From Clostridiales bacterium (GTDB lineage Bacteria; Bacillota; Clostridia; Christensenellales; Borkfalkiaceae): a stretch of DNA of 32,592 nucleotides. Location of the stretch: assembly GCA_015069625.1 (NCBI GenBank), contig SVIE01000008.1, positions 1 through 32,592 of the forward strand, written 5' to 3'. The notes beneath the pieces were generated by a model. The model saw nothing but the letters and a program-made list of their open reading frames with translations. It was not told the DNA's origin and made no database searches. Made by a program: the position numbers and the translations under genes. This document shows positions 1 to 8,115 of the stretch, in pieces. Every line of letters begins with the position of its first letter. The stretch's first letter is position 1.

Positions 1-118
1 GATTAAAAGAGCGAATAAGAAACAAGTGAGAGCAGGCAAATCCCGAAGTTAAGAGTATACATCTTAACAAGGGGTTTAACGAACTATCACGAAGTTTATT
101 ATTTGCTCTTTATCAATC
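1..118 (+). repeat. Structured intergenic repeat, copy 1
   Basis: First of four related ~120-bp elements (others at 5326-5448, 18665-18788 and 19548-19669). The core (26-97) is identical to copy 4. Seen: an outer stem pairing roughly 5-18 with 98-111, a GTGA/TCAC pair (26-29 with 87-90), a CCC/GGG pair, and an inner hairpin GTTAAGA/TCTTAAC around the loop GTATACA. The element ends 23 bp after the stop codon of the downstream-facing rluA-family gene at 142. I do not recognise the family. It could be a non-coding RNA or a miniature mobile element. The left end may be clipped by the window edge, because the other copies start with a longer GATTRAT arm. Confidence 0.85.
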
Positions 119-141
119 ATAGATTGAGAACGAGCCTAATT

Positions 142-852
142 TTAATAATTTGGCTTGACAATTTTAACTGATTTTGTGGTGTCAAAAAGATTCCAAGGCG
201 TTCTATCGCTAACTGGTTCAACCCTAAACACTAATCTTTCTTTGCTTACGGGGTGGGTAAATGCTAGATAGTATGCCCAAAGTGCAAGATAACCTTTTTT
301 AGCCTTTTCTCCGCCGTAGCGCATATCTCCAAAAACAGGCGTTCCGATAGCGTTCATTTGCACCCTTATTTGATGGCTTCTGCCTGTATGAAGGGTGATA
401 TCCGCAAGTGTTAATCCGCTGTTCTCTTCTACCGTTCTATACTCTAATTCTGCAAACTTTGCGCCAACAGTTGTGGGTGGACAAACGTAAACCATATTAT
501 TTACTGCGTTCTTCTTCATATAGTGAGTGAGCGTTGCTTTTTCTTCCCTAGGTTTACCTACTAAAACGGCATAATATCTCTTTTCAAAGTCCCCGTTTTT
601 CATCTGTTCAGATAGGCGTGCCGCTGCTTTTGAACTTTTAGCAAACACCATAACTCCACCTGTTGGTCTATCTAATCTATGCACCAAACCTAAATACACG
701 TTGCCCTGCTTGTTGTAAGTTTTTGCAATATACTCTTTTATCATGGTGAGCATATCTAAATCCTTACTTTCATCTTCGCATGATGGTACGTTTTGCGGTT
801 TTAATACCACTATAATGTGATTGTCTTCATGAAGTATTGTTAAATCTTCCAT
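142..852 (-). CDS. RluA-family RNA pseudouridine synthase
   Basis: Isomerises specific uridines in 23S rRNA or tRNA to pseudouridine. The protein is 236 residues, the length of a bare catalytic domain with no N-terminal S4 domain. The catalytic motif is visible as HRLDRPTGG near residues 58-66, where the aspartate is the nucleophile. The family usually has S or T before the final G, so this is a minor variant. TGRSHQIRVQM and GDMRYGG near residues 157-180 are further RluA signatures. It is the last gene of the operon ileS-methyltransferase-this gene, starting 5 bp after the preceding stop. Both partners act on stable RNA or translation. The exact target base cannot be told from sequence, so no symbol is given. 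A structured repeat follows its stop codon. Confidence 0.9.
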   Translation of the reverse strand: MEDLTILHEDNHIIVVLKPQNVPSCEDESKDLDMLTMIKEYIAKTYNKQGNVYLGLVHRLDRPTGGVMVFAKSSKAAARLSEQMKNGDFEKRYYAVLVGKPREEKATLTHYMKKNAVNNMVYVCPPTTVGAKFAELEYRTVEENSGLTLADITLHTGRSHQIRVQMNAIGTPVFGDMRYGGEKAKKGYLALWAYYLAFTHPVSKERLVFRVEPVSDRTPWNLFDTTKSVKIVKPNY

Positions 853-857
853 TGTAT

Positions 858-1721
858 TTACCTATTTATCCATATTCCGCTATTTCCGCAAGGAAGAATT
901 ACCCCTTCTTCTTGCGTTTTTAAGCCAACTTCGTATGCTTCAACGTGTCCGTTTCTGCCTTTGCCGATTAAAATTTCTAATATGTTCTTTATTACTTGCG
1001 GTTGTAACCCCGTGGTGTAACTGTTAATAAGGAAGAAAAGCGGATTATCGCTTAACACCTTTTCACAAAGTTCAACAAGTGGGAAAAGTTCGTTTTCTAG
1101 TTTCCACATTTCACCGTTTGGTCCCCTTCCATAACTCGGTGGGTCCATTATGATTGCGTCATACTTTCTTCCACGCCTAATTTCACGTTCAACAAACTTT
1201 TTGCAATCGTCGATAATGTAACGAATATAACCCTGTCCTATACCTGATAAACGGGCGTTTTCACCTGCCCTTTCTACCATTCCTTTTGCAGCGTCAACGT
1301 GGCACACCTTTGCGCCTGCTTTTGCGCACGCTACCGTTGCCCCACCCGTGTATGCGAACAAGTTTAGAACGTTAATTTCACGATTTGCGCCTTTAATGAG
1401 TTCGCTCATTAAATCCCAGTTTACCGCTTGTTCGGGGAACAAACCCGTATGCTTAAAGCCCATAGGCTTTATTTTGAATTTTAAATCTTTATACGAAACA
1501 GTCCACTCGTCTGGCATTTTGCCTTTAAGTAGCCACTTACCGCCACCCGTTTCGCTTCTAACGTATTTAGCAGATAAGCCCTTATATCCGTCCATATTAA
1601 CGTCCGTTTTCCAGATAACTTGGGGGTCGGGACGAAGGAGAATTACTCCGCCCCAATTTTCAAGTTTATATCCGTCACCCGTTGCTATCACGGTATAGTT
1701 TTGCCAATCAGCCGTTCTCAT
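858..1721 (-). CDS. Class I SAM-dependent methyltransferase, RlmI/RlmK-like
   Basis: Probable RNA methyltransferase of the COG1092 type (287 residues). The SAM-binding motif I reads NLFAYTGGATVACAKAGA near residues 120-138, followed by an acidic HVDAAKG strand. The catalytic-site motif IV is MDPPSYGRGPNGEMW near residues 193-207, as in the RlmI/RlmK group that makes m5C or m7G in 23S rRNA. There is no PUA domain at the N terminus, so it is shorter than E. coli RlmI. Its ATG overlaps the ileS stop codon by one base (TAATG), so it is translationally coupled to ileS, and the rluA-family gene follows after 5 bp. The substrate is inferred only from family and context. Confidence 0.85.
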   Translation of the reverse strand: MRTADWQNYTVIATGDGYKLENWGGVILLRPDPQVIWKTDVNMDGYKGLSAKYVRSETGGGKWLLKGKMPDEWTVSYKDLKFKIKPMGFKHTGLFPEQAVNWDLMSELIKGANREINVLNLFAYTGGATVACAKAGAKVCHVDAAKGMVERAGENARLSGIGQGYIRYIIDDCKKFVEREIRRGRKYDAIIMDPPSYGRGPNGEMWKLENELFPLVELCEKVLSDNPLFFLINSYTTGLQPQVIKNILEILIGKGRNGHVEAYEVGLKTQEEGVILPCGNSGIWINR

Positions 1722-4700
1722 TATGCGTTTACCTTACTTACGGTTACCGTAACGTTTTCACCATTGATATCAAGCGATTTTGTAAAGCCTTCACCTTCTC
1801 CTTCAACCAAAGAAACGGCAAGGACAACCGATTTCAATTCATCTCCAAACGCTTCTTTAATAGCACCACTTTCCGTTTGATAGAATACGTTGATTTTATC
1901 AGTTACTTCAAAGCCTGCATCCTTTCTCATTGATTGAATTTTAGAGATGATTTCACGCCTTACGCCTTCCGCTTTTAGTTCTTCGGTGATGTTGGTGTCT
2001 AATACAACCGTTATACCGTTATCGCTTGAAGCAATAAAACCTACTGCACTTTCACTTGAAATTAAAAGGTCGTCAAGCGTAAATTCAAAAGTTTCACCGC
2101 CAAATTCCGCTACATAAGTTTTACCAGATTTAACCGTGCTTACCACTTCTGATGCGTTACAGGTATCTAAGAAGGCTCTTACCTTACCTAAAAGTTTTCC
2201 GTACTTTGGCCCTAAAGTTTTAAGTTGCGGTTTAATTTTATAGGTTACGAATTGACTTGCATCATCAATCTTTTCCACCGTTTTAACGTTAAGTTCGTCT
2301 TTTGCAATTTCTAAAAGATCTTCTGAAAGTTCAGTCTGTTTTTCTTCGCTTACGTAAATCTTTGAAAGTGGTTGACGGTTTTTGATGTTAGATACGTTTC
2401 TGCAACTTCTGCCAAGCACTACGATATCTAATACGCTTTGCATACCTTCTTCAAGTTTAGCGTCAATTGCGCTTTCGTCAACAACAGGGAAAGAACAAAG
2501 GTGAACTGATTTAGGTGCGTCTTTATAGAAGTTTGGAACTAAGTTTAGATAAATTGATTCTGCCATGAAAGGCGTGAACGGAGCAGATAATTTTGCCATC
2601 GTTACAAGCACGGTGTAAAGAGTGGTGTATGCGGCAATTTTATCGTCTGTCATTTCGTGTCCCCAGTATCTTTCTCTACCACGACGAACGTACCAGTTAG
2701 AAAGTTCGTCTGCAAAGCCTTGAAGGGCACGTGCAGATTCAAATATGTTGTAATTTGCAAGTCCTTCGTCAACAGTTTTGATAAGCGTGTTAAGTTTTGA
2801 AAGCACCCACTTATCCATAAGTGTTAACTTGCAATCTTTTAAGTTATAGTTAGCAGGATTATATCCGTCGATTTCTGCATAGAGAACGTAGAACGCATAG
2901 GTATTCCAAAGCGTGCCCATAAACTTTCTTTGCGCTTCGGATACCGCTTCTTCATAGAATCTTGAAGGGAGCCATGGAGCAGAACCTGTGTAGAAATACC
3001 ATCTTACAGCGTCTGCACCTTGTTTATCTAAAATACTCCAAGGGTCAACGACGTTGCCTTTATGCTTACTCATCTTGATACCGTTTTTATCGTTTACGTG
3101 GCCTAAAACAATACAGTTCTTAAACGGTGCTTTTCCGAATAATAACGTAGATATTGCAAGAAGGGTGTAGAACCAACCACGTGTTTGGTCGATTGCTTCA
3201 CTAATGAAATCTGCTGGGAAATGACTTTCAAAAAGTTCCTTGTTTTCAAAGGGATAGTGATACTGTGCGAAAGGCATTGAGCCAGAGTCAAACCAACAGT
3301 CGATAACTTCCTTTTCACGAATATATTTTCCGCCACATTCACAGTCGAAGGTGCAATCGTCAATATACGGTCTATGAAGTTCGATATCCCCTTCTATTCC
3401 GCATTTTTCTTTAAGTTCAGCCTTACTTCCGATAACGTGGATTTTTCCGCACTTATTACATACCCAAACAGGTAACGGTGTTCCCCAATATCTTTCACGA
3501 GATAAGCCCCAGTCGATAACGTTTTCTAAGAAATTACCCATTCTGCCGTTCTTGATTGTTTCAGGCATCCAGTTGATTGAGTTATTTGCTTCTAAAAGTT
3601 GATCTTTTACAGCCGTCATTTTGATAAACCAACTACTTCTTGCATAGTAAAGAAGTGGGGTATCACAACGCCAGCAGAAAGGATAACTGTGTTCGAATAC
3701 TAATTCTTTGAAAAGTAAGTTTCTTGCCTTTAAGTCCTTGATGATGAGTTTATCTGCATCCTTACAGAAAATTCCTTTAAGGTCGCCCGTTTCATCAGTC
3801 ATTCTACCCCTATCGTCAACAAGACGAACGAAGGGAAGATTATAGTTTCTACCAACGTTTGCGTCGTCTTCACCAAACGCCGGTGCAATATGAACGATAC
3901 CACTACCGTCTGTGAGCGTTACGTATCCGTCACAAGTGATGTAGTGCGATTTTTCACGATACGTTCCTACCGCAAAATCAAAAAGTGGCTCGTATTCAGT
4001 ATATTCGTATTCCTTCCCGAGTTTAGTAGATACGACCTTATAATTTTCAAATAACGTGGGAGCGAGTGCTTCTGCTAAAACGTACGTTTCTCCGCTTTCC
4101 GCTACGATTTCAACGTAGTTTTCCTTTGGATTCATGCAGAGTGCGACGTTGGAAGGAAGCGTCCAAGGCGTCGTCGTCCATGCGAGGAAATATGCGTTTT
4201 CTCTGCCCTTGATTTTGAATTTGACGAAAATTGACGTTTCTTTAACGTCTTTATACCCCTGCGCTACTTCGTGCGAAGAAAGTGCAGTTCCACAACGTGG
4301 GCAGTACGGTACGATTTTGTGTCCTTTGTATAAAAGACCTTTTTCTGCGATAGTTTTGATTGCCCACCATACCGATTCGATATATTTATCATCATACGTT
4401 ATGTATGGATTTTCCATGTCTGCCCAGTAGCCTACACGGTCACTCATCTTTTCCCATTCGCCTTTGTATTTCCACACGCTTTCTTTACATTTAGCGATAA
4501 ACGGTTCGATACCGTATTTTTCAATTTCTTGCTTTCCGTCGATACCTAAAAGTTTTTCTACTTCTAGTTCTACCGGAAGACCATGCGTATCCCAGCCCGC
4601 CTTTCTTAAACAATGCGCGCCTTTCATTACTTGATAACGTGGAATTATATCTTTGATAACACGGGTTAAAATATGCCCGATATGTGGTTTTCCGTTTGCG

Positions 4701-4846
4701 GTGGGTGGTCCGTCATAGAAGGTAAATTCACGGTTACCTTGATTCTTTTCGATATTCTGTTCGAAAATCTTATTTTCTTTCCAGTAGGAAAGAATTTCCT
4801 TTTCTCTTTCTAAAAAGTTAAGCGAAGTGTCAACCTTTTTGTACAT
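1721..4846 (-). CDS. ileS: Isoleucyl-tRNA synthetase
   Basis: Charges tRNA-Ile with isoleucine and edits misactivated valine. It is a class I synthetase of about 1041 residues with the HIGH signature as PHIGHIL near residue 57 and the KMSKS-type loop as KMSKHKGN near residue 595. The CP1 editing insert lies between them (TTTPWTLPSN near residue 225), and anticodon-binding and C-terminal regions follow. The length and C-terminal region fit the longer eukaryote-like (IleS2-type) enzymes, some of which tolerate mupirocin; that subtype is an inference from length. Translation can start at ATG 4846 or at GTG 4849, both behind GGGAG. There is no T-box in the leader, unlike many clostridial ileS genes. 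A promoter is visible at 4882-4910. Confidence 0.97.
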   Translation of the reverse strand: MYKKVDTSLNFLEREKEILSYWKENKIFEQNIEKNQGNREFTFYDGPPTANGKPHIGHILTRVIKDIIPRYQVMKGAHCLRKAGWDTHGLPVELEVEKLLGIDGKQEIEKYGIEPFIAKCKESVWKYKGEWEKMSDRVGYWADMENPYITYDDKYIESVWWAIKTIAEKGLLYKGHKIVPYCPRCGTALSSHEVAQGYKDVKETSIFVKFKIKGRENAYFLAWTTTPWTLPSNVALCMNPKENYVEIVAESGETYVLAEALAPTLFENYKVVSTKLGKEYEYTEYEPLFDFAVGTYREKSHYITCDGYVTLTDGSGIVHIAPAFGEDDANVGRNYNLPFVRLVDDRGRMTDETGDLKGIFCKDADKLIIKDLKARNLLFKELVFEHSYPFCWRCDTPLLYYARSSWFIKMTAVKDQLLEANNSINWMPETIKNGRMGNFLENVIDWGLSRERYWGTPLPVWVCNKCGKIHVIGSKAELKEKCGIEGDIELHRPYIDDCTFDCECGGKYIREKEVIDCWFDSGSMPFAQYHYPFENKELFESHFPADFISEAIDQTRGWFYTLLAISTLLFGKAPFKNCIVLGHVNDKNGIKMSKHKGNVVDPWSILDKQGADAVRWYFYTGSAPWLPSRFYEEAVSEAQRKFMGTLWNTYAFYVLYAEIDGYNPANYNLKDCKLTLMDKWVLSKLNTLIKTVDEGLANYNIFESARALQGFADELSNWYVRRGRERYWGHEMTDDKIAAYTTLYTVLVTMAKLSAPFTPFMAESIYLNLVPNFYKDAPKSVHLCSFPVVDESAIDAKLEEGMQSVLDIVVLGRSCRNVSNIKNRQPLSKIYVSEEKQTELSEDLLEIAKDELNVKTVEKIDDASQFVTYKIKPQLKTLGPKYGKLLGKVRAFLDTCNASEVVSTVKSGKTYVAEFGGETFEFTLDDLLISSESAVGFIASSDNGITVVLDTNITEELKAEGVRREIISKIQSMRKDAGFEVTDKINVFYQTESGAIKEAFGDELKSVVLAVSLVEGEGEGFTKSLDINGENVTVTVSKVNA

Positions 4847-4881
4847 CACAGTATGCTCCCTATTTTAATAATACTTAATAA

Positions 4882-4910
4882 ATTATAAACTTTTATATGC
4901 GTTTTGTAAA
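4882..4910 (-). promoter_or_regulatory. Promoter of the ileS operon
   Basis: On the minus strand TTTACA (4905-4910) and a perfect TATAAT (4882-4887) are separated by 17 bp. The start point would be near 4875, leaving a leader of about 30 bases that is too short for a T-box. Confidence 0.7.
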
Positions 4911-4962
4911 GTTAATTCGACGACCTTTTATCTAAACTTTCAATATTTTTGCCTTAATTTGC

Positions 4963-4991
4963 TTGATTTAATTACCATTTTAAGATAAAAT
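4963..4991 (+). promoter_or_regulatory. Promoter of the SRP RNA
   Basis: TTGATT (4963-4968), a 17-bp spacer and TAAAAT (4986-4991) lie directly ahead of the first paired base of the SRP RNA, at the spacing expected for a start at about 4998. Confidence 0.8.
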
Positions 4992-4997
4992 GATATC

Positions 4998-5268
4998 ACT
5001 GCGCTATGCGGGGAGTTAGCGATGCCCTGTTATCCGCAATTCGCTTAGCGGAGCAGAATGCCCTTTTAGGCTAGTTTCATGGAAGGCTGTGCGTGGTAAG
5101 GGACGTTGATGTTAAGGTCTTATGCAATATGCCATTGCGAACCGTGTCAGGACAGGGATGTAGCAGCACTAAACAATTAAGCATATGTGCCATAAGGTTG
5201 CTTTAACGGAGTTACCTGCCCCGTTAACGCTTCGGTGTTGCTTGTCGAGATGGGATGCGCAGTTTTTT
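4998..5268 (+). ncRNA. ffs: Signal recognition particle RNA, large bacterial type with Alu domain
   Basis: RNA scaffold that binds Ffh (SRP54) and targets membrane proteins to the Sec translocon. The ends pair (ACTGCGC at 4998-5004 with GCGCAGT at 5257-5263). The Alu domain shows the GGGAGTTAGCGATGCCCTG box near 5010-5029 and its partner hairpin. The S domain near 5146-5175 has the conserved asymmetric loop (GTCAGG ... AGCAGCACTAA) that Ffh binds. Its apical loop is ACA-GGGA-TGT, where B. subtilis and E. coli have a GGAA loop; the loop stays in the GNRA class and the stem changes are compensated. The length of about 270 nt matches the B. subtilis scRNA. It has its own promoter and terminator, and lies between two minus-strand operons. 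Confidence 0.95.
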
Positions 5269-5274
5269 GAAATT

Positions 5275-5306
5275 AAAACGGCTTTGCGTTTTGCAAAGCC
5301 GTTTTT
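5275..5306 (+). terminator. Intrinsic terminator of the SRP RNA
   Basis: A perfect stem AAAACGGCTTTGC / GCAAAGCCGTTTT closes a 5-base loop and runs into a T tract. The hairpin also carries a TTTT run on the minus strand, so it may serve the acyl-CoA synthetase gene as well. Confidence 0.9.
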
Positions 5307-5325
5307 CATTTGGTTGTTAACAATA

Positions 5326-5448
5326 AATTGTTTTTCTAAAATAAGTTAGAAACAAGTGAGAGCAGGCAAATGCCCGAAGTCAATAGTATACATATTGGCT
5401 AGGGCTTTAACGAACTATCACGAAGTTTATAGCTTGTTTTTACAATTT
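5326..5448 (+). repeat. Structured intergenic repeat, copy 2
   Basis: Diverged copy of the four-member family. The inner hairpin here is GTCAATA/TATTGGC, against GTTAAGA/TCTTAAC in copies 1 and 4, so pairing is kept while bases change. The loop GTATACA and the segments GTGAGAGCAGGCAAAT and TTTAACGAACTATCACGAAG are conserved. The outer arm (AAATTGT ... ACAATTT) runs into the last codons of the acyl-CoA synthetase gene, so the element overlaps a coding sequence at its 3' edge. It follows the SRP terminator by about 20 bp. Confidence 0.85.
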
Positions 5449-7731
5449 GTTTCTTTGGATTTTTCCGCTTACCGTCTTTGGTAATTCATCACGGAAAACA
5501 ACGATTCTTGGGTACTTATAAGGTGCGGTTTTTGCCTTAACGTAATTTTGAATTTCTTTTTTAAGTTCGTCGGTTGGGTTAGTACCTTTTACAAGTACGA
5601 TACTTGCTTTAACAACTTGTCCCCTTACTTCGTCAGGTTCAGCGGAAACACCACATTCTAATACGTAAGGAAGTTCCATGATAACCGATTCAATTTCAAA
5701 CGGCCCGATACGATAGCCGGAAGATTTAATAACGTCATCAACCCTACCAACGTACCAGTAATACCCGTCTTCATCACGCCATGCGGTATCTCCCGTGTGA
5801 TAAAATCCGTCGTGTAATACTTCTTTGGTTTTTTCTTCAGAATTATAGTAGCCTGCAAATAGACCGCAAGGCATTCCTTTTGACACGTTAACGACGATTT
5901 CACCAACTTCACCAACAGCAACAGACTTACCGTCTTGGTCAACGATATCAATATCGTATATAGGCGCAGGAACACCCATAGAACCTATCTTGTGCGGTGC
6001 ACCGATAAGGTTGCCAACGAGCATGGTTGATTCAGACTGACCAAAACCTTCGTGAATTTGAAGCCCTGTTGCCTTTTCAAACTGGCGGTAAACTTCTGGG
6101 TTTAACGCTTCGCCTGCCGTAGTCATATGCTTAACTGATGAAAAATCGTAACGAGATAAATCTTGCTTAATCATCATTCTAAGCATTGTGGGTGGTGCGC
6201 AGAAGGACGTTATTTGATATTTTGCAAACATAGGAAGAATATCCGCTGCATCAAATCTATCGAAATCGTAAACGAACGTTGCCGCTTCGCATAGCCATTG
6301 TCCGTAAAGTTTACCCCACATAGCCTTTGCCCAACCCGTGTCGGAAATGGTAAAATGCAAACCGTCTGCACTTGCACTATGCCAGTATTTTGCCGTATGG
6401 AAATGCCCTAACGCATACTTATAATTGTGTGCTGCAATTTTGGGGTAGCCAGACGTTCCACTCGTGAAGAACATAAGCATCAAATCATCACCACAAGGGG
6501 AATCTTCGGTGCGGTCAAAGTGAGTTGAGAACATTTTATATTCTTCGTTAAAATCACGCCAACCGTCACGAACGCCGTTAACTAAAATTTTATGTTTTAA
6601 GTCGGGACAGTTTTTAGCCGCAATATCTACTTGATGAGAAACGTCCCCGTCCGCCGTACAAATAATTGCAGACACTCCTGCCGACTTAAAGCGATATTCA
6701 AAATCATGTTCTTGAAGTTGGTTGGTTGCAGGAATTGCAATTGCACCAAGTTTGTTAAGACCTATCATTGCAAACCAGAACTGATAATGACGCTTTAATA
6801 CGAGCATTACTCTATCGCCCTTTTTGATACCGAGACTCTTAAAGTAGTTTGCGCAACGTGCGGATTCCTTTTTCATATCAAGGAAAGTAATTCTTCTTTC
6901 CGTTTTGTCTTTATCAATATGAAGCATTGCAAGTTTATTCGGTTTCTTTTCGCCAAGCGCATCAACAAGGTCAAATGCAAAGTTGAACTTATCCGTGTTT
7001 TTGAAAGTGATAGACGTGGGCGTGCCATTTTCGTTTTCAACAACGTCGATAAACTTCTTATATACCCTTTCCCCGTCGTCTTTTTTAACTTCTGTTACAC
7101 GTTCGCTTATCGTTCTTTCCGCTTCAAGTTCAGGGATAGGTTCGCCCGTTGGGTTTAATACGATTGCATAGAATAAACAATCTTTCCCCCCCGTTGCTAT
7201 CATGCCGTGCGGGGTTGAACTATCGTAATAAACGCTATCCCCTTCGTTAAGCGTAACCTTATGATTACCGATTTGAACAAGCAAACTTCCTTCTATTACG
7301 ATATCACATTCTTGCCCTGCGTGAGTTGTAAGTTCGATTTCTTTATTTTGCGCTTCTTCACTATATTCGCTTTTAACGTACAAGGGCTCTGCAATACGAT
7401 TTTGAAATGCGTACGCTAGGTTATAGTATGTCATGCCGTGCGCATTTGCAATTTCTTGTCCATTTTCTTTCCTAGTGACCGTATATGAACGAAGTCTAGG
7501 GCTATAACCTTCGATAATATCGGTTACGTTTACGTTTAACGCAATTGCACAACGATAAATAAACGCAAAGTTAAGATCCCTTTCCCCGTTTTCGCAAGCA
7601 ATATATTCGTCGGCAGAAACACCCGTTTCTTTTGCCATATCCGAAACGGTTAATCCAACGATATCACGCAGGTCTCTAATACGACCCGCCATCTCTTTAA
7701 TTTTTTGGTCAATCTCTTTTATCCTTTCCAT
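5440..7731 (-). CDS. XRE-cupin-acyl-CoA synthetase (AMP-forming) fusion protein
   Basis: Fusion of an XRE helix-turn-helix (about residues 12-75), a cupin (about 100-205; HAGQECDIVIEG and the DSSTPHG segment) and a full AMP-forming ligase (about 215-763). The ligase would activate a carboxylic acid with ATP and CoA. Its ATP motif is FTSGTSGYPK near residue 425, the A5 motif is GFGQSEST, and the hinge region is GYYWYVGRVDDVIKSSGYRI. The C-terminal catalytic lysine lies in PKTVSGKIQRNKL. These match the medium-chain (ACSM-like) group best. HTH-cupin modules usually sense a small ligand, so the protein may regulate as well as catalyse. The start at 7731 is chosen because AAGGAGAGG lies just upstream; a longer frame to 7815 runs through the T-box terminator. 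A T-box leader controls the gene. The substrate is unknown; branched-chain or aromatic acids are plausible. Confidence 0.88.
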   Translation of the reverse strand: MERIKEIDQKIKEMAGRIRDLRDIVGLTVSDMAKETGVSADEYIACENGERDLNFAFIYRCAIALNVNVTDIIEGYSPRLRSYTVTRKENGQEIANAHGMTYYNLAYAFQNRIAEPLYVKSEYSEEAQNKEIELTTHAGQECDIVIEGSLLVQIGNHKVTLNEGDSVYYDSSTPHGMIATGGKDCLFYAIVLNPTGEPIPELEAERTISERVTEVKKDDGERVYKKFIDVVENENGTPTSITFKNTDKFNFAFDLVDALGEKKPNKLAMLHIDKDKTERRITFLDMKKESARCANYFKSLGIKKGDRVMLVLKRHYQFWFAMIGLNKLGAIAIPATNQLQEHDFEYRFKSAGVSAIICTADGDVSHQVDIAAKNCPDLKHKILVNGVRDGWRDFNEEYKMFSTHFDRTEDSPCGDDLMLMFFTSGTSGYPKIAAHNYKYALGHFHTAKYWHSASADGLHFTISDTGWAKAMWGKLYGQWLCEAATFVYDFDRFDAADILPMFAKYQITSFCAPPTMLRMMIKQDLSRYDFSSVKHMTTAGEALNPEVYRQFEKATGLQIHEGFGQSESTMLVGNLIGAPHKIGSMGVPAPIYDIDIVDQDGKSVAVGEVGEIVVNVSKGMPCGLFAGYYNSEEKTKEVLHDGFYHTGDTAWRDEDGYYWYVGRVDDVIKSSGYRIGPFEIESVIMELPYVLECGVSAEPDEVRGQVVKASIVLVKGTNPTDELKKEIQNYVKAKTAPYKYPRIVVFRDELPKTVSGKIQRNKL

Positions 7732-7740
7732 AGCCTCTCC

Positions 7741-8012
7741 TTCAGGCGTAAAAAAACCGCCCCAAAGTTTTTGCTTTGAGACGGGTAAATTTCTCGTACC
7801 CGCGGTACCACTCAAATTGCGGAATATCCGCCTCTCTCGGAATCAATCAATTCCTATGTATTAACGCAACAATTACGGAAAAGTTCTACTTGCCTAGGCT
7901 TTCTTCTTTTCTGCTCAAAAGCTACTGCAACTTTTCTTCCCTATCCACTCACACCTGCCGTGGACTCTCTGTAAGGTAATTAAAAGCGCACTCTTCTTCA
8001 ACGCATTTAATA
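7741..8012 (-). promoter_or_regulatory. T-box riboswitch leader
   Basis: Read on the minus strand. The T-box sequence GAGTGGTACCGCG lies at 7801-7813. A Stem I distal region starting AGAGAGTC and containing GGTGTGAG lies at 7944-7970, and the Stem I base GAAGAAGAGTG is near 7987-8000. The terminator hairpin CCGTCTCAAAG / CTTTGGGGCGG with a T7 tract is at 7750-7785. T-boxes bind a specific uncharged tRNA and let transcription continue when that tRNA is not aminoacylated. The bulge is UGGU, which pairs with a tRNA whose discriminator base is A. My best placement of the specifier is GUA (Val; plus-strand 7923-7925), but that assignment is uncertain. Control of an acyl-CoA synthetase fusion, not a synthetase or transporter, is unusual. 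Confidence 0.95.
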
Positions 8013-8025
8013 TTTAATTACTGAT

Positions 8026-8054
8026 ATTTTACCATTATTTATGGTATTCGTCAA
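8026..8054 (-). promoter_or_regulatory. Promoter of the T-box transcript
   Basis: On the minus strand TTGACG (8049-8054), a 17-bp spacer and TAAAAT (8026-8031) put the start near 8019, just ahead of Stem I of the T-box. Confidence 0.85.
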
Positions 8055-8073
8055 CTTTTTTAATGTATAAAGT

Positions 8074-8108
8074 AAAAAAATGCCACCGTCGATTTTTCAA
8101 ACGGTGGC
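8074..8108 (-). terminator. Intrinsic terminator after the small membrane protein gene
   Basis: GCCACCGT (8082-8089) pairs with ACGGTGGC (8101-8108). On the minus strand the hairpin is followed by ATTTTTTTAC. It ends the transcript of the gene at 8116-8355 before the T-box promoter. Confidence 0.85.
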
Positions 8109-8115
8109 GATATTT

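Noticed and set aside
1348..1698. 116-codon plus-strand frame opposite the methyltransferase gene
   Set aside because: It is the mirror of a well-supported coding frame and has no ribosome site.
4850..4910. T-box leader for ileS
   Set aside because: The leader is only about 30 bases after the predicted start point, and no T-box sequence is present.
7732..7815. 28-residue N-terminal extension of the XRE-cupin-ligase frame
   Set aside because: It runs through the T-box terminator hairpin and antiterminator, and AAGGAGAGG stands ahead of the ATG at 7731.
7776..7979. Plus-strand open frame of 67 codons
   Set aside because: It lies wholly inside the T-box leader on the other strand; no ribosome site and no family features.
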